From contig JAAENB010000093.1 in assembly GCA_024224995.1 (NCBI GenBank), positions 1-46,352 on the forward strand: a DNA stretch of 46,352 nt, given 5' to 3'. Under the pieces are notes generated by a model that saw only the letters and a list, made by a program, of their open reading frames with translations, was not told the DNA's origin and did not search any database. This DNA is from a bacterium. Lineage in GTDB: Bacteria > Spirochaetota > UBA4802 > UBA5550. A program made the translations under genes and the position numbers. Positions 8,590-16,186 of the stretch are shown here, in pieces. The number at the start of each line of letters is the position of its first letter. Positions within the stretch are counted from its first letter, which is position 1.

Positions 8590-8660
8590 AGGAACCTGCA
8601 CCTTGAAAGCGATGTTACGTAACATCGCTTTCAGAAAGAACCCTCAACAAATTCTTCTCC
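8590..8660. repeat. Palindromic intergenic repeat, copy 1
   Basis: Core 8604-8633 is a perfect 30-bp palindrome with the half-site TGAAAGCGATGTTAC. It is flanked by CTGCACCT on the left and AGAAAGAA on the right. Copies 2 and 3 (17531-17598, and 25115-25184 inverted) differ at two positions of each arm, and both arms change together so that pairing is kept. It lies downstream of the TPR gene and could fold as a transcription-end hairpin or be a REP-like element. Confidence 0.85.
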
Positions 8661-8687
8661 CAAACCTGCGCAAAACGGGCTCCTTCT

Positions 8688-8719
8688 TCATAACGTGGGG
8701 CTGAAGCCCCACGCTATGA
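8688..8719. repeat. Hairpin repeat (CGTGGGGCT arm)
   Basis: CGTGGGGCT (8694-8702) pairs with AGCCCCACG (8705-8713), extended by TCATA/TATGA after one mismatch. It is related to the longer hairpin at 9882-9919 and to the partial copy near 6495-6520. The surrounding 8641-8876 holds no credible gene; the open frame starting at 8695 is repeat-derived. Confidence 0.75.
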
Positions 8720-8876
8720 GAAATACCCATCTGACCAGCATGGGAAACTTATTTATAAACAGAGCCTGTTTACCGGAAGATGTTGCCCGGGGTTCTGCTC
8801 TGCTGCCCTATGGGGTAAACCCCGGGCTAAAATTGACTCATTTCAAAAACTCTCGCGCCCCCTCTGGGGGGCATTC

Positions 8877-8897
8877 TTAACCGATCACCGATCATCC
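8877..8897. repeat. Heptanucleotide repeat (CCGATCA units)
   Basis: Two CCGATCA units followed by CCGATTACC at about 8904-8912, abutting the 3' end of the XRE regulator. It matches the arrangement at 6582-6622. Confidence 0.6.
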
Positions 8898-8907
8898 GGC
8901 CCACCGA

Positions 8908-9291
8908 TTACCTCCCCTCCCCCCCCTGCATCTCCAGCAGCTCCTTCATCTTCTGCTTCGTCAGCATCGCGTCAATAACCTGGATCAACGCCTCTTTATC
9001 CTTCTCTTCCAGGTTATCAATAAGGCGGATCTTAGCGGCAAGGCTCTTATCTTCAACATGAACCTCGGGAGAGTCGGCCTCATCATCGAGCAGATAATCA
9101 GCGGAGACATCGAATATTTCCATTATTTTTTTAACAATATCAATAGAAGGCTGCGCGTGCCCTTTTTCAAACCTGTTAACCTGGGTAAGATGGGTGCCAA
9201 TCATTTCGCCAAGTTTTTCCTGGGAGAGCCCTTTTTCTTTCCTTAAAGACCTTATTTTCTCGCTTAAATTCATATTTTCCACCCGGTTCAT
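8908..9291 (-). CDS. XRE-family helix-turn-helix regulator
   Basis: A Cro/CI-type DNA-binding protein of 121-127 residues. The HTH_3 domain is clear (LSEKIRSLRKEKGLSQEKLG, then MIGTHLTQVNRFEKGHAQPS), ending in DVSADYLLDDE. A helical C-terminal tail (about 85-127) probably mediates dimerisation. The longest frame starts at 9291, but the in-frame ATG at 9273, preceded by GGTGGA, is the more likely start. It is the only dedicated DNA-binding protein inside the KADP island and faces away from the structured leader at 9455-9583. It might control that leader or the shared family promoters, but no operator can be assigned. Confidence 0.88.
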   Translation of the reverse strand: MNRVENMNLSEKIRSLRKEKGLSQEKLGEMIGTHLTQVNRFEKGHAQPSIDIVKKIMEIFDVSADYLLDDEADSPEVHVEDKSLAAKIRLIDNLEEKDKEALIQVIDAMLTKQKMKELLEMQGGEGR

Positions 9292-9454
9292 ATTTATAAT
9301 TTCGCAAACAACTTTACGATAAAACCAAAATAAAGCAAACTATTTATATAAAAAAGTCAAAAAAAGACTTGCACTATACTTAAAAGAACATACATTGTGT
9401 TTAGTTGTATTGAGAAACAGTTTTTTCAAATACAACAATTTTTTCAAAAGAAAA

Positions 9455-9480
9455 GCCCCATCTCCGGCAAGAGATGAGGC
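9455..9480 (+). terminator. Hairpin, second copy at 15433
   Basis: GCCCCATCTC pairs with GAGATGAGGC around a CGGCAA loop (nine pairs, one mismatch), followed by CTTTCC. A close copy lies at 15433-15458. It could be a terminator or the first element of the leader of the gene at 9593; the weak T-run argues against a strong terminator. Confidence 0.45.
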
Positions 9481-9510
9481 CTTTCCAGAACAATCCTTAC
9501 GGAGAGCCCT

Positions 9511-9583
9511 ACTTAAAAAATAAGCCCTTTAAGTAAAAAGCTCTTCTTAAGAATTGTCAATCAAAAATTAATTTCTTAAGGAG
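9511..9583 (+). promoter_or_regulatory. Structured leader before the small gene at 9593
   Basis: Two hairpins: ACTTAAA (9511-9517) with TTTAAGT (9528-9534), and CTTAAGAA (9546-9553) with TTCTTAAG (9573-9580). The second stem ends inside the Shine-Dalgarno AAGGAG (9578-9583) and would hide part of it. This is compatible with regulated translation; no known riboswitch class is recognised. Confidence 0.45.
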
Positions 9584-9592
9584 AACAAAATC

Positions 9593-9835
9593 ATGAAAGA
9601 ACAAACACTTCAGCTCCCCTCAGTGACCATGGATTCAGACGAACAGGAAACCCTGGAAAGAGTACTCAAAGAAATAATTCTAAATCTTCCCCTGGACGCG
9701 TCGTCAGGTGAGGAACTCTACCGCTCAAACATCCCGGAACTGCGGGAGCAGTTCAAGGTGAGTCTTTACGGGTATGAGATGCGCGCGTTGAGGACTTTGC
9801 TGCAGAAGGTCCGGCACTTCGGCTCCGCTCAGTGA
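9593..9835 (+). CDS. Small protein of unknown function with a repeat-derived C-terminus
   Basis: This 80-residue product starts MKEQTLQLPSVTMDSDEQE and has a well placed AAGGAG, so translation is credible. I do not recognise the family; it appears mostly helical with no signal peptide. Its last residues HFGSAQ and the TGA are encoded by the CTTCGGCTCCGCTCAGTGACC repeat, which is repeated immediately downstream. The original C-terminus has probably been lost and replaced by repeat sequence. Its neighbours are the divergent XRE gene and, beyond two repeats, the convergent SBBP lipoprotein gene. Confidence 0.6.
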   Translation: MKEQTLQLPSVTMDSDEQETLERVLKEIILNLPLDASSGEELYRSNIPELREQFKVSLYGYEMRALRTLLQKVRHFGSAQ

Positions 9836-9871
9836 CCTGCTGCTTCGGCTCCGCTTCGCTCAGTGACCTGC
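9815..9871. repeat. Two tandem copies of a CTTCGGCTCCGCTCAGTGACC-like repeat
   Basis: Copies at about 9815-9840 and 9841-9871, each ending AGTGACCTGC. The inverted core TGAGCGGAGCCGAAG is found near 627 and 779. The first copy forms the stop codon of the small gene at 9593. Confidence 0.7.
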
Positions 9872-9881
9872 CTGGTGAGGA

Positions 9882-9919
9882 TTCTCATAGCGTTGGGTTG
9901 AAACCCAACGCTATGAGAA
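9882..9919. repeat. 18-bp-stem hairpin repeat
   Basis: TTCTCATAGCGTTGGGTT (9882-9899) pairs perfectly with 9902-9919, leaving only two central bases. It is related to the hairpin at 8688-8719, with both arms altered in a matched way (GTTGGGTT against GTGGGGCT). It lies between convergent genes and could act as a bidirectional transcription-end structure. Confidence 0.8.
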
Positions 9920-9955
9920 AACAGCAAGTGAAATTCCCGGTAAAAACCGTAATAT

Positions 9956-11596
9956 TTATTGCTTTTCACCTATTGAGTTATATTTTACCAGAAAAATATC
10001 ATAATTTTGAAAACTTCCTATATTTGTATTCCCATCAAGACCACCTTCTGTATTCCCGGTAATATAAATATTACCTGAACTGTCTGTTGCTACTCCTTTA
10101 GAGCAATCATCAGAATCGGATCCCATTTGCCGGGTCCATTGCTTTTCTCCTGATGAGTTATACTTTACCACAACGATGTCTGTTCCTCCTGAGTTTATTT
10201 CCCCGTCAAGACCGCCTTCTGTATTCCCGGTAATATAAATATTGCCTGAGTTGTCTGTTGCGACTCCATGAGCTTGATCATGTAATTCGGTTCCCAATTG
10301 CCGGGTCCATTGCTTTTCGCCTGATGAGTTATACTTTGCCAGGAACATGTCGTCTTTCCCGGCCCATGTATTTCCATCAAGAGCACGACCTGTCCGCCCG
10401 GCAACATAAATATTTCCAGAGCTGTTTATTGATACACCGTTAGCAAATTCATTTAGAACCGTACCTAATTGCCGGGTCCATTGCTTTTCTCCTGATGAGT
10501 TATACTTTACCAGGAAGAAGTCTGTACATCCGGCGTTTGTATTTCCATCCAGATCACCACCGGTGCTCCCGACAACATAAATATTACCATAGCTGTCTGT
10601 CGAAACTCCTTTAGGGCTATCACTCCTGTCGGTTCCCATTTGCCGGGTCCATTGTTTTTCACCTAATGAGTTATACTTTACCAGGAAGACGTCGGATTGT
10701 CCGGCGTTTGTATTTCCATCAAGGTCACCATACGTATACCCGGCAACATAAATATTACCAGAGCTGTCTATCGAAATTCCTTGAGGGTTATCCCCCATAT
10801 CGGTTCCCATTTGCCGGGTCCATTGCGTTTCTCCTGATGAGTTAAATTTTACCACAAAGAAGTCACGTTCTCCGGCGTTTGTATTCCCATCAAAGTCGCC
10901 AAAAGTATACCCGGTAACATAAATATTGCCTGAGTTGTCTGTTGCTACTCCATGAGCTGTATCTGATTCAACCGTCCCAATTAGCCGTGTCCATTGTTTT
11001 TCACCTGATGAGTTATACTTTATCAGGAAGAAGTCGTTTTTTCCGGCGTTTGTATTCCCGTCAAGGTCATAATACGTATACCCGACAACATAAATATTTC
11101 CAAAATTGTCTGCTGCCATCCCACGAACATATTCATCTCTTTCCCCTCCCAGCTGTTGTGTCCCTGCCCAAACACTTTCTATTGTATATACTAAATTAAG
11201 CTGGTCCATTTCATTTCCTGCAAAATCTTCGCAGTCAATATCAAGAGTAAGATCATCTCCAACACTCCAATCCGTAAAAGGGCTCAATGTCAGGGTGTCA
11301 TTCTCATACGTAGTTGTTGACCATGTAAAACCTGCTTCCAAAGACAAATCCCCGTTTAATAAAATCGTACCCGCAGCCATTGACTCGCTAAAAGTTATTA
11401 CAATGTTATCGGTCAGGCTTATAGTTGATCCGCTTACGGAGCTTATGGTGAGAACTGTTGGAGGAGTTGTATCAATATCATTATCTCCACCATTACCGCC
11501 TCCACCACTACCCAAACCACAGCCTTTGTTACATCCTGCTAAAAACAAAGCTAATATTATAATTAAAATTGTTGATAATTTTAATGTTTTATTCAT
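9956..11596 (-). CDS. Lipoprotein with Ig-like domain and seven SBBP (beta-propeller) repeats
   Basis: The 546-residue precursor begins with a lipoprotein signal peptide (hydrophobic stretch, then lipobox LAGC at about 19-22) and a Gly-rich linker. A SwmB/Big_5-like Ig domain follows (about 45-145; TPPTVLTISSVSG, IVITFSESM). Seven SBBP repeats of about 57 residues come next, each with a GNIYVxGYT strand, LDGNTNAG, a FFLVKYNSSGEKQWTRQ strand, and GT. Seven repeats would suit a seven-bladed propeller, but the last stops at GEKQ, losing its WTRQ strand. The protein should be anchored at the cell surface or outer membrane. The ribosome binding site AGGAAG is clear. Ligand and role are unknown. 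Confidence 0.9.
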   Translation of the reverse strand: MNKTLKLSTILIIILALFLAGCNKGCGLGSGGGGNGGDNDIDTTPPTVLTISSVSGSTISLTDNIVITFSESMAAGTILLNGDLSLEAGFTWSTTTYENDTLTLSPFTDWSVGDDLTLDIDCEDFAGNEMDQLNLVYTIESVWAGTQQLGGERDEYVRGMAADNFGNIYVVGYTYYDLDGNTNAGKNDFFLIKYNSSGEKQWTRLIGTVESDTAHGVATDNSGNIYVTGYTFGDFDGNTNAGERDFFVVKFNSSGETQWTRQMGTDMGDNPQGISIDSSGNIYVAGYTYGDLDGNTNAGQSDVFLVKYNSLGEKQWTRQMGTDRSDSPKGVSTDSYGNIYVVGSTGGDLDGNTNAGCTDFFLVKYNSSGEKQWTRQLGTVLNEFANGVSINSSGNIYVAGRTGRALDGNTWAGKDDMFLAKYNSSGEKQWTRQLGTELHDQAHGVATDNSGNIYITGNTEGGLDGEINSGGTDIVVVKYNSSGEKQWTRQMGSDSDDCSKGVATDSSGNIYITGNTEGGLDGNTNIGSFQNYDIFLVKYNSIGEKQ

Positions 11597-11837
11597 TTTC
11601 CTGTCTTCCTTTCCAATTTGATTTTTATTAATTATTATGTGTGATTTATTAAAGGAAAAGGGTAAATTAAATATAAAAATAAAAGAAAATGTCTGAATAA
11701 TCTTTTAAAATTTCAAGAGATGGGTGTATTATACAAACGCATGTATATTGAGTAGTTTTTTAGAAATTATCCTTTATAATGAAAATTCATCAAAGGGAGC
11801 ACTCACAAAAACGGCCTGTTTTGAGAGGTTTTTTTTG
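11597..11837. other. AT-rich divergent intergenic region with a decayed promoter copy
   Basis: It holds the upstream region of the SBBP lipoprotein. A 29-bp stretch at 11752-11780 aligns without gaps to the family promoter block at 11837-11865: it keeps GTTTTTTAGA-like sequence and a perfect TATAAT (11775-11780) but has lost the TTGATT. It is followed by AAAGGGAG without a start codon, which suggests the remains of another promoter and leader. Confidence 0.5.
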
Positions 11838-11865
11838 TTGATTTTTCAGAGTCCCCTTCTATAAT
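11838..11865 (+). promoter_or_regulatory. Family promoter block upstream of the CHAT gene
   Basis: TTGATT (11838-11843), 16 nt, TATAAT (11860-11865). The sequence between the boxes is very similar to the block at 15484, sharing TTTCAGAGTC. The start codon at 11896 lies about 24 nt beyond the expected transcription start, with GGAG at 11884-11887. Confidence 0.85.
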
Positions 11866-11895
11866 TTAGCGGTAAATTATTCCCGGAGCGTGTGT

Positions 11896-14800
11896 ATGTT
11901 AGACAGGATTACGGTTGATATAAAAAATTTCATGATGAAACGGTTTAACAATGAAAGCAATTTCGACGGCCTTTGCCGGGAACTGGAAATAGATGCTATT
12001 TTTGCCGGTAATTTTGATGAAAGAATATCAAGTTTAATTAAGAAACTTGAAAGAGACATTCCCAATCCTTCTGAGGAATTGTATAATGCATTGCTGGTTT
12101 TATCTCCAAACTTCAAACAAGAAATTAACTCCTTGTTTGGGATTCTTTCGCCCGGGACCGGTTCCGGGTCTCCCGACTCCGGAGAAGACTCCAGGCAGGT
12201 AAAGATCCTTTCTATTACGGCTTCCCCGGAGGACTCTATCCTTTACGAACGTGAGCAGGAAGTTCTTCTGGATTCATTCCAGAATTTTACTCATAATAAA
12301 CTTGCCATAGACATGCCCGACCCTATGCGGTCCACGCTTACTGAGATTGAACTCTGGCTAAACGAATATCAGCATGATATTCTTATTCTTTCCGCTCATG
12401 GAAGTGTATCGGGCGGGCTTCGCCTTGAAGATGAGCTGGGCGACGGGGCTGCTGTTTCCGGTATGGAGCTGGCGCTGAAATTGAAGAGCCTTAAGAACAA
12501 ACCTTTAATTGTGATTTTATCTGCCTGCTTTTCCGGTAATGCTGATATCCAGGTTGACCTGGCGTCCCCAGCGCGGACGATTTTTGAGAATTGTGAGGTT
12601 CCCTGTGTTATCGGTATGAAGAAGGAGATTAGTAATTTTGCTGCCATTGATTTTAATAAGGGTTTTATTGATTCTCTCATGGAGGGAGATTCCGCGAAGG
12701 CTGCTTTTGAAATGGGCCGCAAGGCTATTGCTCAGGGTGAGGCTCTGCGTATTCAGGATCAGGGCGATATGTGGGTGCCTCGAAATGAGGACTCTATTCC
12801 TGTGCTCTTTTGCCGGGAGGACGAGCTTTCGGAGAATCTTTCTATTAAGGATTTTAATGACTCCATTATCGGGCATAGCAGCAGGCCTAATTCTGCCGAT
12901 TTTCTCAGGGCCAGGTATATGGAACGGGGGTTTATCGGCCGGAGGATGGAGCTGCGGGGTGTGCTGCGGAAGGTGCTGCGGGAGAAGGATGGGGTTGTTG
13001 TGGTGAAAGGGCCCGGCGGTATTGGGAAATCGGCGTTTACTACCAGGGTGTGCGCTAACCTTATGGCAAGAGGTTATGCGGTTATTCCGCTGGTGGGGAG
13101 TATCAGCGTTAAAGATGTTATGGAGCGTTTGTTTGATAGGGCTCGTGAGGCAGGGATTTCCGGTGCTGATGTTATGCGGGAGAACAGTTCCGGTTCAGGG
13201 GATAAGTTTTTGTGGCTGCTGAATAATTATCTTCTGCGGAATGGGGACGGGGAAAAGATTGCCATTATTTTCGATAACTTTGAGGATAACCAGGAAGAAT
13301 CTTCGGGGAATACCGGGGAGGAGCTGCGGCAGTTTATTGGTGATTGTAATAAGCTCCTTTCGAATCACGCGCCGGTTCTGTTTATCACCACCAGGGTGGA
13401 AATTCCTTTTGTGAGAACTGCTCTTGATTTGGGTGAGCTCTCGCCCATGGAAAACAGAAAACTCTTTTTAAATTTTAAGACCCTTTCCAGATTGAGCGGA
13501 AAAGAGATTGGGATACTTCGTAGAGATATTGGGGCGAATCCCAGGGCTCTGGCTCTGCTGGAGGTTATTGCCTTTGAAGAGTTTGGTGATAAAGAGTTTG
13601 ATCTTACTAACCTGGACGAGCTCATCAAAGAAGCCAAAAAAATAGTTATCGCTGATAGCAATAGTCAGGAGCATGATTTCACTCCCTGGTTTATTGGCAG
13701 ATTGGTTTCTTACCTGGGAGAGGATGAAGTGAAACTCTTAAAGGCGATATCCATTTATAGGGAGCCTGTTGAGAAGGAAGGGCTTGAGGTTTTTGGGATC
13801 ATCGTTAGCAGGGAGAGCAGGAAGAAGTTGGAGAGGTTTTCATTGGTGGAGTATGTTCCTCGTATGTTTTATGTGCATCGGCTTACTGCGGGGTATGTTG
13901 TGGGGGAGTTGTTTAAGAAGGATGAGTTGAAGGAATGGAGAGGGAAGGCTGGGAAGTACTTGTTTGATAAAGAGGATGAAGAAGGTCATCCTTCTATAAA
14001 TGATCATATTGAGGCTATTTCCCAGTTCCGGGAGGCAGGGGAGTTTGATAGGGCCTTTGAGATTGCTGATGTTGTACAAGCATTCTTAGAAGACCGTGGT
14101 TATATTTATGAAGCACGAGATATACTTGAGGAGTTTTTGGAAGATGAGCTTGAGGAAAAGAACAGGGCGGGCCTGTTTCATTCTATTGGTATTATTGAAC
14201 AAAAGCAGGGGAATTGGGACAAAGCTCTTAGTTATTATAATGATTCTATGAAAATTTATGAAAATCTGGGAGATAAAAGTAGTATCAGCATAAACCTCCA
14301 TAACATTGGAACAATTGATCAGCAAAAAGGAAACCATGAACGGGCTATTACATTTTTTCAAAAATCCCTCAAAATAAATGAAGAGCTGGGAAACAAAAGC
14401 AGTATCAGCGGAAGCCTCCACCAAATTGGATTACTACACCAGTACAAAGGAGACTACGAACAAGCCATTACATTTTATCAAAAATCCCTCAAAATAAATG
14501 AAGAGCTGGGAAATAAAAGCAGAATCAGTGATAGCCTCCTTCAAATTGGAATAATATACCAGAAAAAAGGAGACTATGAACAGGCCATTACATTTTTTCA
14601 AAAATCCCTCAAAATAAATGAAGAGCTGGGAAATAAAAGCAGAATAAGTAACACCCTCCATCAAATCGGAATGATCCACCAGCAAAAAAAAGACTATGAA
14701 CAGGCCATTACATTTTATCAAAAATCTCTTTCAATCAAAGAAGAACTGGGAGACAAAAACGGAATCAGTATCACCCTTCATCAAATTGGAATAATATACC

Positions 14801-15393
14801 AGAAAAAAGGAGACTATGAACAGGCCATTACATTTTATCAAAAATCTCTGAAAATATCAAAAGAGCTAGGAAATAAATATGGTATCGCCAATTCAAAAGG
14901 ACAGATCGGTTTCCTAAAACTTGAATTAGAAAAGTATACCGAAGCACTGGACGACCTGACAGAGGCATACCTCCTCTGCGAAAAACTGGGAACCCCAGAA
15001 ATTGAAATAGTAAGAAATGGAATCTTAGAAGCAAAAAACCATATCAATGAAAAAGACTTCAAAGAAATCCTGAACCAGGCCGGAATAGACCCGGAAAAAC
15101 TGCCCCAGGAAGAAGAAACCGATTTCCTAAAAATGTTCACAATCCTGGCCTTACAGGATGGGGCAAAGGCCGCAGAAGCAATAAGAAAAATCGTCAACGG
15201 CATCTCGGAAGAAGCCCAGGAGACCGAAAAAGTGAAATTTATCCTTACCTACTTCCAATTCCTCCTGGAATTGGCCACAGCCGAAAACAAAAAAGAATTC
15301 GTGGAAAAAGCAGACCCAAACATGGTAGAAACCATGTTGAAATATATGAAAGAATATGTGGAAGAACACACGGAAGAACCGACTGAAACCTAA
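11896..15393 (+). CDS. CHAT caspase-like protease fused to P-loop NTPase, TPRs and a KADP repeat
   Basis: About 1165 residues; numbering here starts at a GTG at 11890, but the ATG at 11896 has better spacing from GGAG. Domains: an N-terminal ~85-residue helical domain resembling effector-associated domain 1 (GNFDERISSLIKKLE); a CHAT protease (about 98-285) with His170 in LSAHGS and Cys213 in LSACFSG, so the dyad is intact; a STAND-like NTPase with Walker A GPGGIGKSAF (about 374-383) and Walker B IAIIFDNFED; a winged-helix/helical region; about seven TPRs (760-1015), six of them near-identical 40-residue units; the AGIDPEKL linker; and one KADP repeat (about 1069-1150). CHAT-STAND-TPR proteins are known conflict or cell-death proteases; the C-terminal KADP repeat is the new element. 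Base usage changes from G/T-rich to A-rich near 14100, as if the TPR-KADP part were exchanged. Target unknown. Confidence 0.93.
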   Translation: MLDRITVDIKNFMMKRFNNESNFDGLCRELEIDAIFAGNFDERISSLIKKLERDIPNPSEELYNALLVLSPNFKQEINSLFGILSPGTGSGSPDSGEDSRQVKILSITASPEDSILYEREQEVLLDSFQNFTHNKLAIDMPDPMRSTLTEIELWLNEYQHDILILSAHGSVSGGLRLEDELGDGAAVSGMELALKLKSLKNKPLIVILSACFSGNADIQVDLASPARTIFENCEVPCVIGMKKEISNFAAIDFNKGFIDSLMEGDSAKAAFEMGRKAIAQGEALRIQDQGDMWVPRNEDSIPVLFCREDELSENLSIKDFNDSIIGHSSRPNSADFLRARYMERGFIGRRMELRGVLRKVLREKDGVVVVKGPGGIGKSAFTTRVCANLMARGYAVIPLVGSISVKDVMERLFDRAREAGISGADVMRENSSGSGDKFLWLLNNYLLRNGDGEKIAIIFDNFEDNQEESSGNTGEELRQFIGDCNKLLSNHAPVLFITTRVEIPFVRTALDLGELSPMENRKLFLNFKTLSRLSGKEIGILRRDIGANPRALALLEVIAFEEFGDKEFDLTNLDELIKEAKKIVIADSNSQEHDFTPWFIGRLVSYLGEDEVKLLKAISIYREPVEKEGLEVFGIIVSRESRKKLERFSLVEYVPRMFYVHRLTAGYVVGELFKKDELKEWRGKAGKYLFDKEDEEGHPSINDHIEAISQFREAGEFDRAFEIADVVQAFLEDRGYIYEARDILEEFLEDELEEKNRAGLFHSIGIIEQKQGNWDKALSYYNDSMKIYENLGDKSSISINLHNIGTIDQQKGNHERAITFFQKSLKINEELGNKSSISGSLHQIGLLHQYKGDYEQAITFYQKSLKINEELGNKSRISDSLLQIGIIYQKKGDYEQAITFFQKSLKINEELGNKSRISNTLHQIGMIHQQKKDYEQAITFYQKSLSIKEELGDKNGISITLHQIGIIYQKKGDYEQAITFYQKSLKISKELGNKYGIANSKGQIGFLKLELEKYTEALDDLTEAYLLCEKLGTPEIEIVRNGILEAKNHINEKDFKEILNQAGIDPEKLPQEEETDFLKMFTILALQDGAKAAEAIRKIVNGISEEAQETEKVKFILTYFQFLLELATAENKKEFVEKADPNMVETMLKYMKEYVEEHTEEPTET
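14221..14940 (+). repeat. Six 120-bp tandem repeats encoding TPRs
   Basis: Units start at 14221, 14341, 14461, 14581, 14701 and 14821, exactly 120 bp apart. Units 2 to 6 are very similar at the DNA level, including synonymous sites. Each encodes one 40-residue TPR (YEQAITFYQKSLKINEELG). Such similarity points to recent unequal recombination or gene conversion, possibly also with the sister genes. Confidence 0.92.
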
Positions 15394-15432
15394 ACCGGAC
15401 CGGTCCCCCGGGAGGAATATCACCAGAATCCC

Positions 15433-15458
15433 GCCCCCTCTCCGGCATGAGATGAGGC
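15433..15458 (+). terminator. Hairpin after the CHAT gene
   Basis: GCCCCCTCTC pairs with GAGATGAGGC around CGGCAT, followed by CTTTCC; it is a copy of the hairpin at 9455-9480. It lies 40 nt after the CHAT stop codon and before the next family promoter, so it may end the CHAT transcript. Confidence 0.5.
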
Positions 15459-15483
15459 CTTTCCCCGACCCCTGTTTTTTTGG

Positions 15484-15511
15484 TTGATTTTTCAGAGTCA
15501 AGTTCTATAGT
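15484..15511 (+). promoter_or_regulatory. Family promoter block upstream of the KADP gene at 15535
   Basis: TTGATT (15484-15489), 16 nt, TATAGT (15506-15511). The bases around the -35 (GGTTGATTTTTCAGAGTC) match the CHAT promoter. A strong AAAGGAGAAGCC ribosome binding site follows, directly before the ATG at 15535. Confidence 0.82.
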
Positions 15512-15534
15512 TAAGCAAAATCAAAGGAGAAGCC

Positions 15535-16173
15535 ATGTTTGAAGAATATAATAAAGACGAAATGTTTGAAGAATACGATGATGACCAGCTTCTGAGAATT
15601 AAAGAACAACTCATGGAAGGATTTAGAAAGGAAGAATACTCCCTCCCAAAAAAAGAAACAACTCAAGAAGAAACGAATCCCTTAAAAATGCTCACAATCC
15701 TGGCCCTCCACGACGGCCCGCAAGCCGCACAAACAATAAAAGGAATCGTCAACGGAATAAGCCGTGAGGATAAACTAAGCGCCCAGGGCCGGGCCTTCAT
15801 CGCCCACTGCCAATTCCTCCTTGAACTGGCAGCAGCAAAAGACAAAAACACATTCCTTGCAAACGCGGACCCCAAAAAGGTAGAACTCGTACAAACGTTC
15901 CTGAGCGAAGAAGACCCCGGGGCACCGGAAGAAGAAACCGATCCCATGAAAATGCTCTCAATCATGGCAATGGAAAACAGTGAGCAAGCCATAGAACTGA
16001 TAAAGGAACTCACCAACAAAATGAGCAAACAGGAAAAAAAAAGCAAAGACGGCCAGGCATTCCTGGCCCACTGCCAATTCCTCCAGGAACTGGCAGCAGC
16101 AGAAGATAAAAACGAGTTCCTGGAAAAGGCAGACCCTGCAATGGCAGGACTCGTGCGAATGACACTAAGATAA
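15535..16173 (+). CDS. KADP-repeat protein, two repeats
   Basis: A 212-residue protein with a short acidic N-terminus and two KADP repeats (about 43-122 and 137-212; FIAHCQFLLELA with NADPKK, and FLAHCQFLQELA with KADPAM). The N-terminus is internally duplicated (MFEEYNKDE then MFEEYDDDQLL), and the second copy matches the start of the next gene (MFEEYDDDRLL). It therefore looks like a paralogue of that gene from which the TPR part was deleted. An ATG at 15562 is an alternative start, but the good ribosome binding site favours 15535. The next gene follows 13 nt downstream, so the two are probably one transcript from the promoter at 15484. No signal peptide; function unknown. Confidence 0.87.
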   Translation: MFEEYNKDEMFEEYDDDQLLRIKEQLMEGFRKEEYSLPKKETTQEETNPLKMLTILALHDGPQAAQTIKGIVNGISREDKLSAQGRAFIAHCQFLLELAAAKDKNTFLANADPKKVELVQTFLSEEDPGAPEEETDPMKMLSIMAMENSEQAIELIKELTNKMSKQEKKSKDGQAFLAHCQFLQELAAAEDKNEFLEKADPAMAGLVRMTLR

Positions 16174-16186
16174 AAAAGGAGAAACC

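Noticed and set aside
8695..8880. 61-codon plus-strand ORF
   Set aside because: It is composed of the hairpin repeat and a heptamer region, with no ribosome binding site or protein-like sequence.
9351..9400. Possible promoter with TATACT at 9375-9380 upstream of the small gene at 9593
   Set aside because: No acceptable -35 box lies 16-18 nt upstream, so it was not listed as a family promoter copy.
14221..14940. Regular repeats considered as a CRISPR array
   Set aside because: The period is 120 bp with no unique spacers, and the whole stretch is an open TPR-coding frame.
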